A stretch of 64,000 nucleotides of DNA, from positions 35,654-99,653 of the forward strand of contig NW_004191362.1 in assembly GCF_000224145.3 (NCBI RefSeq), read 5' to 3'. Position 1 is the stretch's first letter; every line of letters starts with the position of its first letter. Both the position numbers and the translations under genes were made by a program. This document shows, piece by piece, positions 42,501 through 57,500 of this stretch. The notes beneath the pieces were generated by a model. It made no database searches. It was not told where the DNA came from and worked only from the letters and a program-made list of their open reading frames with translations. This DNA is from Ciona intestinalis. Lineage: Eukaryota > Chordata > Ascidiacea > Phlebobranchia > Cionidae.

Positions 42501-45500
42501 ATTGTAAAGTTACCACTTTCTTCTACTTGCTTTCGCCACAACATTGTGCCTGTGAGAAAAAAAATAACATTGATTTTATGTTTACAACTTTAGGTCGTAC
42601 ACTATGTTCTAAAATTGTCAGCTTTACAACATAGAAATTATTTGCTGTTTAAAGAGACAGTCGTTAAAAAATACTACAGGTAACCACAGTGTAGTGTAAA
42701 TTATTTTATAAGGAGTTGTATTTACAAATTAAGATGTAAATGGAAGAAATGCCTATGTAAAGTCACAGTTACCTGCACCACCACTTTCAAATGTTCCTTT
42801 ACCACCTTGAGCAAAAGATTTCCCAACAAATGTGGAATTTTTGAACCAAGTAGCAATCCTTCCACCGCCACCACCTCCAGCTCCTGTACCACCATTTGAT
42901 ACCAATGTCCCACTGCCTGTGGGTGAATGAAAGAAAAATAAATAAATAAGTTGTTTAGTATTGCTTGCCGAGCAACGTTAAAATCAAAGCACTAATTGAA
43001 CCACATCTTTAAATAGTCTGTGGGTGAATGAAGATTGTTGTGGTTGAATGATCGAGTTATGTACTATGGCTTGGTGAACAAAAGGAGATATAACAGGGGG
43101 CTCACATGTTGCCCACTTGAATTCGTCTGCCACTCACAATGTGTTACAGCTTGATATAAAAGGGGGAGCCTACACTTTATAAATTTATTTCTGTATGAAT
43201 AGTTTAGCTTGGAAGATATTAATTTGGAATTGATGATAATTTGAATATGTTAACATAACGCTCATTTTAAATCTGGTTCAAAACATTACAGAAATAGATG
43301 AACATCTATATTATGGGAGAGACATTGTTTTATTATGGCTCAAAAATGGATTTTATTTAGACAGATAAGAATAAGTCTAACCTTTGAATGCGTTGCACTT
43401 AATGAGAATACTTCCACCAGAGCCACCACCACCACCAGCTGTGCTATCCCTTACATTTCCATTAGCACCCGAGACATCAATTATTCCGTCTACTTCCACA
43501 TACCCAGTTGCAGATATACAAACTGCACCACCACCTCTGCCACCTTTATATTGCTGGCCAGAGTTACCACCACCGTGGCCAAGATGACATGGGCTGTACA
43601 TGGATCCGAATGCTGGGCCAACTGTGCCCTGGATATTGGTAATGTTAAACAAATTGAAGATGATAGTTAAATAGGGTTTTTAGAAACAAAGTTTTTATAT
43701 TTTACTTAGTTTTATTGATTACCAAAATACATTATATATATTATGCATTATAAACCCTGATCTGTACCAAAAGCCAACTTAAACAAAAATTGAGGCACCA
43801 CAAAACTATCACCACAACTTGAGGGTCTGCAGTTGAACGGTTTAGATAAATGAAAGTTTTGAACCTACTTGATCTCTCCCTTCACCACCACTGCCACCGT
43901 GTCCAGCACCTGATGCTCCGCCATCAATAGAATTGACACCGCCTGCTACATTATCATCACCCAACCCAACTGCTGTTATGAGAGCTGATGTGTCAATGTT
44001 AACATTGGTGACCGCCTGTATATCCAACCATGGAACCCTCATCTGTGAGCCAGGGTGAAGTTTCAGATCCTCTGTCATGTTTAGTGTCAAGGATGGAAGA
44101 GCGTTTGGTGGAACTTGGTTGTTTTCATAACCAGCTTCTAATTTGCCATCTGTAAGTAATATAGAAGAGACAATTAATAAATGTTCACAAAGGTGGAGTA
44201 AATAAAGATACCAAGTATTAAGTTTTTTTTGTTTGTTTAAGCACAGTAGTGAATATTAAATAATGAAAACAACAAAGAAAGGGGAAAAATTAGCAACAAA
44301 ATAACAGTCCTTGAAAAGAACATAATTTATATCCTAAATTACATTAGGATTAAACTTGAAATAAAGTGCATAAGACATAAAAATTGATATAAAAATTACC
44401 AGTAAGATAGGGCGAGAAACCAGTATTTCATTAATAAATCAAACAGTATAATAAAACAAAACAGTAGAAATTATAACGAAATATATCTTTGAAACAAACA
44501 AGAAGACCTATTTCTTAGTTATATATAAGTTACCAGTTAATATATGAAGGGAAGCCATCTCGAAATGTCGATCAAGTAATTGATTATCATCGCTTGGTGC
44601 CACTCTACCACCATCGTGGATATGAACAACAACATTTTCACCGATTGTTAATTTATCAAGGTTGGTAATCAAACCAGATACATGAATGTCCTGGAAACAG
44701 AGAAATGGCATTTTGATAAAATTTAAATGTTCTAACATAAGTGTTCTATTTGCGCACCATATGGTGGCTTCATACACCTTGTGCCTGCTTGGAGAGTATG
44801 CAAATTTGTAGGTAGATTTTGCCCTGTGCTGCATGGTTGAATAAGTGTCTTTTGTTTATTATTTTCACTACAATGCTTACTTGTGATACCAATTATAAAT
44901 GCAGGAAAGTTATTGGACTAAGATATTTTGGTGCATTATGTATTACCTTTTCAAAATTTAACCCTACATTTAAAAATGTCAAATTGGCATCTAACCTTGT
45001 ACGCCAGCTTGCTGAAATAAACTGAAGTGGGAAGAGATATCTTGGTTTGTGGATAAACCCGTAGTGCGGATGGGAATGGTGACATAGTATCTTCACCAAA
45101 CGACATTTGTACTTCTGGTGTAAGGTGGATGAAACCGGTTTGATCTCCTTTTAGTTGGTTGATGTTCAATCTAATCTCATCTTCCTCATCTCCAGCCTGA
45201 ATTAAAATAATGTTTTTATTTAAATGCCATGAAATAAACTCTGTCTTCAATCACCCACTCATAAGAGTGCCCTGGGTTGGAGCGAGTACCTTGGTAAAGA
45301 ATACGTATGTTTAAATTTATTAAAAAATAACGATTTAAAAACTTTATACAACACATTCCATAAGTCACTATAAAATATTAAAGGTTTTGCTTAACCATTT
45401 TAATGGCAAGCAATTTGATAAGCTGAGGTTTACATAACTACAATCAAAAGGATAAAGAATATTAAGTTTATAACTAAACAAAAAAATCTGTTTTACCTTT

Positions 45501-48500
45501 TCGAAAATAATATGAGCAGATCCCTTAATATCAAGATGGTAAATTGTATGTTGGGTAGAAACGTCATTCAATAAGACATAAGTTCGTCCACTGTCATGCT
45601 CTGCTCGAGTTGTTTCTGTTTGTGAAAAATTATAGGTTTTAGTGTTACATGATTGGCCATTTGTGCACATATACGTTAATGGATCTTCTCCACTTATAGG
45701 TTACCAAGTATGAAAATTTGTTGGTGAGTTTTTTGCATGACTGACAACTATTAGTGGTCATTGTTTATTGTTTTTCCCAATGACACATTCGCCTATAATA
45801 GTAGCAGCATAGAAGAAAAATATTAAATATTAAAAAACAACATTTTGGTGCAGATGATTAATGCAAACATATTTTTAACAGATTCTTTACCAGGTATATA
45901 TGGTGAATAAGGTTGTAGTCCATCATTATCCACTGTGAGTGATGTGTTGGTGGAATTCACTTGAACAAACACAGTTCCAGCACCACCTACTTCACTTGTA
46001 CTACGTCCACCAAATGCTTTTAGTTTACCATTGAACATATCATGTGTGTCGATGTGTAAAGCTATTCTTCCACCGCCTCCACCACCACCAGCAACCTGTG
46101 GAGTATATCAATGTTATATTTATAACTTATATATCAATGTTGCATGGTTTCTTCGGGTGTTCTGTTTCATACAGATAACGCACAAGTAACCGCATGTAAC
46201 CTTGTGGGTGATTAATTGTTGTAACAAATACCCACTATTATAGCGTTGATAATGTTCTGATCAACTTAGGACAGAAACGGGTGAAAAAAACTATAAAGCC
46301 TGGTTTACAAAAATTTTAATTATAAATTTAAAAAGTTAGTATAATAAAAACTACTTACCATTTCATAAAGTGTATGTTGATGATAATGGTTTGGTACACA
46401 CAAGTAATTCCTCCAGTAAGTTCCAGCACCACATCTAGTGCAACGTCTGTATGCGTCACATCTGCTGCAATGTCGTACACAAGACCCTGCGCCACCATCA
46501 GCTTCTACTTGCCCACTTCCTATATTGGCACAGAAAAATATATAAACAAAAATTGTAATTTTCCACCACCGATTTTTTAAACTTATTTATCTTCATATGA
46601 CAGGGCAATGACAGTCGTTATAACATGGGTGTTTAGTTATATACAACCAGTGTCTGTGAGGTAACTTGTATGTAACTTTATGAGGAGTTTTCAGTCAGGA
46701 CTGTCAATTTGGACAACTCATTAGTTAGAGCAATTATAACATGCATCTATGATGGTAAGCATTGAGCTTGGAGATAATATAAAAATAATATAAATTGATA
46801 AATCTGTGATAAATAACTACTGTTGGCATATGTGTCCCTGAGCACTCAATTGTAATTTCTCCAACACAGTGGTCACTAATGCAATTGAAGAAAATATATC
46901 AATATACCAAAAGTTACCTGATAGTTGGTTAGCTTTGATAAGAATACTTCCACCACTCGCGCCAGCATTTCCAGCAACATTAGCAGTTTCACCATTAGCT
47001 TTGATCATACCGTCCAATACAAAATCACCATGCGATGTAATGTGAATAACACCACCACCCAATATTTCCTAAATTTCAAACAATTTAAAATATTTTGCAA
47101 CCAGCCATAATAGAAATAAAAAAAAACTATAATTGTGACAAAAACTGTATTTTAAACAGTCAAGTTAAAATATTATTTCAAAATTGTCTATTTTTTTAGG
47201 AAAAACTTAGTTTATAAATAAAATGATAAAAACTATGTTTATAAAAATGAAACTTACCTCCCCTGAGCCAGCACCTCCAGATCCAAAATGAGTTGGGTTT
47301 TTATAATCTCCATAAGCGGCGCCACTTCCACTTATATCATACTCTGTAGGATAAGAGATACTTGATCCACTTCTTCCTCCCCTACCTCCATGGGATCCTC
47401 CAGGAACAGAGTTGCGGACTTTGGTGCGGTCCGCTGCAGCTCCCGGACCCTCATTTTGAAGATGGCCGCCACGGGATGCGTCCACTTGACCATTCGCGTC
47501 AATTTCAATGTGGGAGGCTGTGTGAAGGATGATAACATTACATGGGTTCGACGTTATCATTAGTTGTTTATTTTGGCAGTCATTACAACCTGGGTGTTTC
47601 ATACACCTCGGGCCCGGGTAAAAAAACATATACCTACTTTTATAGTCATAAAAGGGATGTGTTGGTTGTAAATTTAACACTCAATGGAAACAAATGTAAC
47701 AATAACAGTTTATTATACCTTCAATGTTCAAGTAACTGCACCAAATTCTCGCATTAGCTTGAACAGTAATATGATCTGATAGAGATATGTTAACCATGTT
47801 CAAACTTTCAATCCTCTTATCTGATTCGCATTTCAGTTCACCACCACTTGCAATGTTAATGGCTTCCAGGTTTAATAAGCCATCTTGGTTTGAATTGATG
47901 TTTGCCTGGAAAATGATAAAGTCACTATTGATAAGTTATCATCGTAATTAATTCGTATTGCATCTAAGTGATAACCTTCCCAATTAAGATGGTAACCCTC
48001 CCTAATTATGCTATGACGATTTTACTTGTTTATGTGTTTAATGGTTTGGTCATTCCTAAAATGTTGTTCTGGTATGAATGTTCCAAATACATTGGCAACC
48101 TGGACGTTGTATAGTTTTCTTGTCATGCAAATTAACATTAAAGTTTAAATTGAAACTCTCAAGTTAAAAAATTACAGACGAATTACAAAACATAGTAAAA
48201 ACTAAAACTTACCTTATGAGTGACGTATACAGAAGCATCATGAGATATATTCAGACGTTGTAGACTAGTCACACTACCGCCATCCAATCTCATTGATACA
48301 CCAACCAGTTTGGTTTGTCTGGGTAAGATCAATTCACCGCCCTGTGGTATAAGAGAGTTTAAATACAAATGTTAATAGTCTGCTTGGTTTATTGTAATAT
48401 CACAAGCTACTTTATTGGGTAAACAAATAAACTATTTCAACTAAACGAGGTAATGGATAAATTATTGATAAATACTTGGTAACCTTTATCTCTATAAAGC

Positions 48501-51500
48501 ATTTACCAAACTTAAAACATTTATGATACAGAATAAATAGCGAATCAACATAGGTAAAACACACAAGTATAAAAAAGAATTATTTGGTAAAAATATGGTC
48601 TTTAAACCCAACATAAAGTAAACCCAAATTGGGGTGCAACGAATTATTTTGAAGAAATTACTTTGTAATGGGATCAATAGTTTGTAGAGCAAAAAACTTC
48701 TCAAATAAAATAAAAAGATACTCACCCTACGAATTACTGTGTTAAGTGGAAGAGTTACTGGACCATTGTATGCAGAATCTAAATCTAATACATGGTTCGA
48801 AAGCGAATACAATGTTGCAGTTCCATCACCTAATAATATGAAAACAAACTTCAAAAACACTGTATACTGTAAAACTTAGGAATTTAACTTTTATATAATA
48901 ATGCACCAGTTGGTTTAGCATCAGTGTTTCGTACACTTTGTATCTTCTGACGAGCCACCTATGTAACTTTGTTGGGCACTGAGTAGGCATATATATCCTT
49001 TTCTTTGTTATTTGTAAATTTGTAGATGAATGTTTTTCAGTTTTTTTCTATATGACTGACAATATACCAGTAACTCCACTGGAACAGCAATAAACACTAA
49101 GTGTTTTGTGTAAACTTATAAATTATCATTACCTTGTACATCATTGCACTCAATTATTCGCTTATGAGCCAGAGGTAGAGCAACAGGTTGACTTGAATTA
49201 TCCACAGGAAGTATTTCAATATGGGCATGCCCACCAAAATATGCATGTGTGAATGTTGCTTCATTGGCATAGCCTTCATACAGTGTTGTCCATGGTACAG
49301 TAACCCATGTTCGAACATGCTGTGCACAATATATTGTTAATGTTTTAATTTTTCACTTATTATTATTTGTGTAATCTGCATCTAATGGCTTTAAACTGAT
49401 CATGGATATGTTACCAAGTATGCCCAACCAAACACATGCTTACAATGGAATAACAGAATAGTAGCAGCCTCAAACTAAAACAATAGAATAACACAGTGGT
49501 AGCACATCCAAGAAAATGTTTTTTTTATAATACACTAAACAATCACCTCTGGCCTTCCAGTTCTCCAATGCTTTGATTCCCTGTTTGAAATAATCAAGGT
49601 CTCTTTATCCTCATCAGTTGTTCCATCACTTGCGTTTGTAGTTTTATCCATATGAGCGAGATGTAAAGTATAAGCTGTACCAGCCCCACCTCGTCCACGA
49701 CTTGGGTCGTTCCTATGGCCTCCATCACCACCAGCCACAAGCAACTTACCCTGGAAATACACCACAGATTAGAAGGTTAAATATTTGCACAAGGCTAGGT
49801 ATTTTTTAGCGTGAAAAAATAATTAAAAATATGTGTGTTACACTTGCATTACTAATATTTTACAGATTTTTGCAATATTCTACTTTTGCATGAAAATTAT
49901 ATCCTTGTGCACACAGAAAAAACAAAGCATACTTCTGCTTACCTGGAAGTTTGGATTTTCTGTCATTATAACTGCCATTCTTCCACCACCACCTCCACCA
50001 CCATAGTTATTGTAACTATCTCTTCCACCTTTACCACCTTGGGCCTGTAGCAATATTATATACTTTATACTGAGAGATATATTTTTATAAATACTCAGTC
50101 CAAACATTTTCTATCATTTGGCTGTAAAAGCATAAAAATGAATAACAGAAATGTAATGGGAGAAGCAGCAAAAACAATTATGAAAAAAGCGTGGCTGTGT
50201 TTTGTTTTGTTGAATCCAACATATAATGAACTCGCTATGAGTTATTAATATTTAATTCAAACAAAATAATAGTTAAAGGAAAATTGTAAAACCAACACTT
50301 ACCTCTATGGTCCCATCTCCCTCGAGCCGATATGTATTGATATAAACACTCCCTCCACTGCCACCACCCCCTACATTTGTAGCTGGTGCTCCATTCGCAC
50401 AGATACTTCCATCCACACGTAACATACCACTCACATCAACACGTAGGATCCCACCACCCAATGCACCGTTACCACCAGCGCTACCAAACTCTATCGGTTC
50501 CTTTACTGAACCGTAACCCTGGAAAAATGAAATGAGAAGTTTAAAACACACATTTGCACCATGATGTAATAAAAAATGATGTATTTAGGCCTAAAAAAAG
50601 GGAAAGCATGAAGCTAAAGATTCTCTAAAGTAAAAGACAGCAGCTTTTTCAACTGTCCAACATTATTTTGCTGTTTGGTATTTCCAAATGCAATGTCTAA
50701 CATAGTCCTTCATTGAATGGGTAGAAACTATTCAATATTATATTGTTACCTTTCTCATTGCATCTGATGTTAGATCTGAACCACCAGAACCTCCATGAGC
50801 ACCCCCAGTACCAGCACGATCAGCATCACCTTGGTAGTTGGTAAGAAATTGTTTGTTTTTATGTTTCAACTTGAGTTATAACATAGGTGTCATACTGTGC
50901 GCTGACTTTATATAGACTTTGTGGCTGCTTACGAGTTCACAAGTGTGCAAACTTATGAAGATTTTTTTTGACTGACAATTTGGACGAGCTATTAGTAACC
51001 ACTGGATTGGAGAAATTAACGTTAACTGTCTTACCCAAGGACACGTACACACATTCAAATTAGCTTTAAACCTGGTATCCTTAACTTAGGTTTATAACCA
51101 CTGGGATATGACAGCAATACTAAAGCACTTACACATGGTAATATGACTATTATTTTTCAAACTTTCTTACCAAGTGTATTCCTAGCAACCCCATCCACAT
51201 TGATTGAACCAAGTGGATCAACTTGTAAAGTATCAACATCAAGGTGAAGGTTGACACTACTAAGTTCAGCTAATCCAAACACCTGATACAGAGTTTAACA
51301 TGGAAGAATGTAATTCATTTATCCCTGTGGGGGGACAACGACAGTTGCTATAACACAGATGTTATGTTTCAAACACCTTGTTCCTGCTTATGATTTATGA
51401 CATATCTAACTTTGTTGGTGATTGTTTTTAGGTTTACATGCGATGGAAATACAACTAAACAACAAGTTTCGACCAATATATAATAACATAAATACAGTAT

Positions 51501-54500
51501 ATTGAAACTCGTAGGTTTTATTGCCCTAATAAGCTGCAACAACTGACCTCTAGGTATTTCCCACTTAATTTCCGCACATCCAACCCATTCCTTGTATATA
51601 GGGAAGCTCCATTACGAACATGCATTGTATGGAATTCCACGGTTGGTGTGTTGGAACCATTAACGTGAATCATTTCATACAACTCTAGGCGACCTACATT
51701 ATAAAGTGTTAAAAATACATAACATTCAGATAAGAAATTGAGGGAAGCTAGAAGTTGCTTAGACACTATTATTACCTGGTCACAATGTAAGCACTGTAAC
51801 CAACTGTGGCAGGCCACCATTGATTAATTAAAAAAAATTAATATGTAATATTATAAAAATATTAAAGATTCCATACCTTTATCAGTTACAGTAATATTTT
51901 GAGCATCCAGTAATACACCTTCCACTCTTACAGTAACTCCCTCAACCTTGAGTTCTCCCTTTAATTCAGCAACACCCCTTCTATAAATATCTGTGTTGCT
52001 TGGTAGCAATGACTCCACAGCATGGAAGTACTGGTAAGGTCCAATGATGAGACGACCGCTTCTATCTCCACTCAAGGCTCCAACTCGTATGTTCAAACTG
52101 TCGCTGTGAATGGAGGATGTTTGAAACAATACTAGCCAAGATGTGTTGTCGCTAAGAAATGTGCTTGATACGTGCATAAGGGTAGGTTTCAGATAGTGAA
52201 AAGAACCACTATTTAAATTGATAAAGACTTTTTCAAATTATACCAAGAATCGACCTTCAATAGTTTATAAAAAATCTTTTTTTTTTCAAACATATGCATT
52301 TCATACAGATTGTTTATAGCTTTTAAACAGAAATTGTTAAAAACATTCAAGTCTTACGTTGAATTTTGTCCAACAAAAGCCAGAGTTGCACCGCCATACG
52401 TGTGTATCTCATCCAACACAAACTCAGGATTGCTTGAGCTTACTGGGTTTAACCAAGTGACTGCAGTTGCCTGAAATATATCCGTATGGATTACTGAGTG
52501 GTTTGCATTTTATCCTGATTTACGATTAACTTAGAGATAAAAACGGGTTTCACATGCACACCAAATGGGGCAGCTTTATAAAACTCAGGCTAGTATGTCA
52601 GTATATAGCTTACTAGCTTAGTGGGTTTTTGGTTTTATATTTAGGTCCACATTTGGACAACCCTTTGGTGACCACTGGGTTGTAGGAATGACTATTAAGT
52701 GTCTAACCAAATAACACAGAACATTTCAACTGTAGAAGCATCAGGCATTGAACCAGGTATCCTGCAGTTACAATGAAAGCACTCTAACCACTGTGGTATG
52801 GTCTCACTATTATTAATAACATTAACATATACCCTAAATACCTGAGCAACATTGGCATAGTAGTTGGTGAGGTTCGAGGTTGGATTCAACCCCATTCTAC
52901 CAAGGTTGTTGATATACAATGTCCTGTTTGTGGTAGGTTGGCTAACATTGGAGTCATGGAGGACTCTCCCTTCCACAGTTGCAGCATCAATCAAGATAAC
53001 ATCCGATGTGGTTGGAAGTTTATGAAGGTAAACGGTACCTGCACCTCCAACCTCATAACCCAATCCACCAACTGCCATGTATTGGCCTGTAGAAGAAACA
53101 TGATTTTATGTTAAGTTTGGGCGAGATGGGATACCGTTATCACATAAAATCCCACTTTCCTAATCTTGTTTTACCAATTAACAATGCTGTTTTAAAGTCT
53201 TGAGGATACCGTCTTTCTTTAAAGAATCTTTGTTTTCTACCAATTCAGTTTAAAAAATGAAAACATGAACACATTACTTGATTTAAGAGTTTAATTTTAT
53301 CACTTTTAGTTTCAACAAATAGTTTAACTTACCAAGATAATGGTTGTGCACGTAATATATTGCCACCCTTCCACCAGAACCACCACCACCATTACTATAA
53401 CCATCTCCACCAGAAGATTCTATGTTTCCATCTCCTTCCAAATCCTTTGTATATATTTGTATGCTACCACCACTGCCACCACCAGCACGCACAGATCGCC
53501 ATGATCCACCTGAAGATAATCAATGTTTATTTAGCTTCACATAGCAGATAGTTTAAAGTGCTTAATTTAATTGTATTTCTTTAACCTTGTGACAGGGCAG
53601 CTCAAAATTCTTACACAGGTGATTTATTACGTCCCATACGTGACCAACCTGCTACCATGTATGTAACTGTGACAGAGAATTCCTAACTTTTTACTGTATA
53701 GAAAATTAGACAACCCATAAGGAACTGATGTGTTAAAGTAATTGCTAATAAGTGTCTTGCTGAAAGACACACACACTTTTACCAGGGACTGGTCCCACTG
53801 TTTTGCGGAAAAGGCGTACGTAAGTGGTCTAGGTATTGGGGCAATGGGCCTATAGAATATAATAAAAACAGTTGCCTCACCAGATGCTGTAATTGATCCA
53901 TCAACCTTCAAGTAATCAGTGACGTTTATAAAGAGCCGACCTCCCCCTTTTCCACCAGCATAAGGGAACACAGATCTTCCACCATCCCTTCCAAACTCAA
54001 CAGCAGATACATAGGAACCATATGGAACACCAGATGATGTTTGACCAGCACCTCGTCCACCAGTAGCACCATGGCTACCACCAGAACAACCACTCACACT
54101 GTCTCTCCCAGTTCCTTCATCTAAAAGAGATATTACATGTTTTACACTGGTTTTTGTAAAACTTACAAAATCTATATCAGCTAAAAGGTAACAAACTTGA
54201 TTTTTAATCTATATAAATACACGGGAGGACCTGGAGCAGTAATTTAGGACAGAGTTGGTCCAATAATGCAAAGACGTAGGAAAAAATAACTTTTTGTATT
54301 TACCTGAATTTAGATCGTCAGGTCTTCCATGGGAAACTGACAATACTGAAGCAGAATGCAACGTCATGTTTATGAATTCCAATCTCAGGTCATTAGATGT
54401 AATGGTAGCCCCACTTCTCATGTTTAATATATCTCCACGTAAAGTTGTAACATATTGTCCTCTTGTACGAACATCCAAGTTGGCGAATGTTTTCATGGTT

Positions 54501-57500
54501 ATGTTCTTCATCACCATGGTAGAAGATGAATGCTGATGTTCCAGGACAACATTACAATGTGATCCAATGGTGAGAGAATCAATGTCACCCAGTTTTCCTG
54601 TTTAAAAAAGAATGGAATCCTTAGAGATGTAGTTTGTTTTACTGTTGTATTGTAATCAGTATTTAATCATACTCACATGGGGCAAAAGGTAAATGTTTGT
54701 GAGTGTTTTAACTGCATATTATATGAAGCTAGTTTCTTACATCTTTTGACCACTTACAAGTTATCGCATACACAGCTTTGTGGTTGCCTTTTTTATGTGG
54801 TTTGCCAATTTGGGCAACTTATTAGTGACCAGATAGTTGGAGCAATAAACATCAATTGTCTTGCCCGGAAACACCTGGCCACAATGACAGCAGTATCAAG
54901 CTTATAACCCGGTATCTTTTAGTTATCATTGGTATGGTCTAACTATTCTGATACACCCAACAGTAACCCAACAGCATATCTATTTCTTTTTTCTTAAATT
55001 AAGTTGTATCAAATGAACTAACTACTGTGCCTATTACAGTTTAAATTTTACGGCCATACCTCTAACAGTAATATCCACTTCCCTACAAGACAGGATATCT
55101 CCCAACTCAACTTGTGAATTCTCAAATGCATTAATCGACAATGGTATGACGTGGCCTTTGGTGGAATGGCTTTGGAAAGTCTGTTGTAATGTTTCAAAAC
55201 TTAGTTATGTATAAAAACTAAATATATAACGACAGTATATATGTATTATGATAGTTTTATTATATTATGTTTGCAATCTACAGTGTTCTATTTTACAATG
55301 TCAGTCATAAAAAAATTGCTGAAAAAGTTTTTATAACGAAAAAAATACATTGCCAAAAGAAATGTTTCGCAGACATTTTAGGCCTTATCAAAGTAAAACA
55401 TGTCCGTACCTGGTTTTGTCGAACCATCATGAGGGATGTTTTATCTCCAAGCATTTCATTTGCCGCCAAACTTCCATTGCCCTCCATGTTTAAAACTGAT
55501 CCTCCAGATAAAATGAACTGAAGAAAATGATAAAAACAATTATTACATATTGGCGCAACTCAGAATTGTAATACAAGTGTCACATTATGCAGCATATGTG
55601 GTGCTTTTATGTTAGCTCAGGATCTGCCTAAATTTTGCGAGATATTTTATTAGTATGACTGAGTTACACCAATAACTGTTAAGTTTTGTTCCAAAAGATA
55701 AACAGGTCACAATGGTAGCAGCATTGGTGTTTGAACCAGGTACCTTATACATGATTAGGCACAAAGGTTTTGAGGCTTTGATACTGATAAACATATTTAT
55801 TTGGCAACACACATAAAAGACATTACTTCAAACCCAGTGGTGTCTAATGGATTGTAGTACCCTGAGTACCAGAGTGGTGAGCAAACTTAGGTTTAAATCT
55901 TAAGCCCATTGTCATCAATAAAACACAACAAATCCCACACCTGGTCAAAATGCATGTTCCTTGACCCAAGTATCCATGTAGAGTCAGGTGTTGTTGTGTA
56001 TAGTTGTTGTTTAACATCAACAGGGTCATCACGTGCCCATAACTCAACTTTGTTCATCGCTGCATTGTTACTTGCGCGGAGCCGTATGAGAACCTGAGAT
56101 GGGTTATGAGGAAATTATATCAGGGTGTAAAACATGAAAAAAGCTCATAGCCTCAAAGTCCGAGCTGCAAAGTCAAAAACAATGTAAATCTTAAAAGCCT
56201 AAGCACACAATTTAAACCTGACAAAATTCAAAGCCATAAACTTATTATTTTGCCATCTTGAAATTGGACCTTATAGTTATATGTATAATGTATGATGTTG
56301 GTTTTTAATTATTGTGATCTAAACCAGTTTGTAAAACAATACCTAAAAGTTAAATCTTAAAAATATTTTACCTTGTTAATTTTAGCATTAACAAAATACT
56401 CTGCATGGTTATTCTCATGAGCTTGTGTTCCACAATACAATGTATTGACGTATCCATTAGTGATGCTTGTATGTACTCCATCTATGCCAACTTCAATGGA
56501 ATGTGCAGTGTTTTGTGAGCTGTCAAAAAATAACAAGAAATGAACATTTTTTTTAAAAAACAGGTATCGGAATATCTGACCAAAGATGTATTTTCCATAG
56601 AAAATAAAGTCAGTAACTCATTCATGCTACATTGTGGCAGAAAATTACGGTTTTCCATTTGATTTTAATGTGAATTTTCTCCCAATGTTGAGTTGTACAA
56701 AAATAAACCATACCCTGTTGAACAATGTGGAAAGACTTTCAAATGGTCGATGTAGATGGGGAAGGGTAGTGTGATTGTTACAAGGACATCAGCTGATCCA
56801 CTTTTAGCTTGATATCTCACGTTATCTCGACCATTACCATGAACTAGGTTGATCAAACTGAAATAAAACAATGTATTAATTATGATAAGGCCATGCAGTA
56901 TGGTATAATAATAATACAAAGACAGTTACAGCCACAAACTTCAAACTTGTAACCGTTAAAGAAACAGAGTTGAAGCATAGGTAACCGGGAGCCTAATTTT
57001 AAAAAATCGTATTAAACTATAAATCAAAAGAGTGTGTTACTGCATTTAACAATGTTACAAAAATATGTGGCATCTATGTATGACAATCGATGGTTGAAAG
57101 AGTTTGCATTATATTGAGGTAAGTAGGTAAGACTTCTTGGTTATGAGAAAAAATATTGTAACATCCAGTTCATATTGTCAGCTTGATTTATGTGTATATA
57201 GTAAACCTTGCATCCTTACCTATGATAACATGTTCTGCAGTATGATCCAGGACAGCAGTAATTATCAGTATTATGTGAACTTGTTACTGTAGCACCGCTG
57301 TATAGACTTAATGATCTTGCATTGGTGCCTGAGGTTGAATACGGGCCAGCGAGGTTAATGTTTTTAACTTCTTTTATTCTATGGTTGGAGTTCACGTTGT
57401 TACCATTGTCAACCTAGGTGAAAAACAAAGGTATATTATCTCTATATGGTGGGGAAATCAGATTTAACAAGAGTATCCTATTACACACAGTATACTGTGG

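Noticed and set aside
47518..47589. Extension of exon 47258-47517 to 47589, adding CNDCQNKQLMITSNPCN.
   Set aside because: That extension starts inside a SINE tail. The acceptor at 47517 gives the correct phase (GAA G plus CC) and aligns with equivalent exons of other units.
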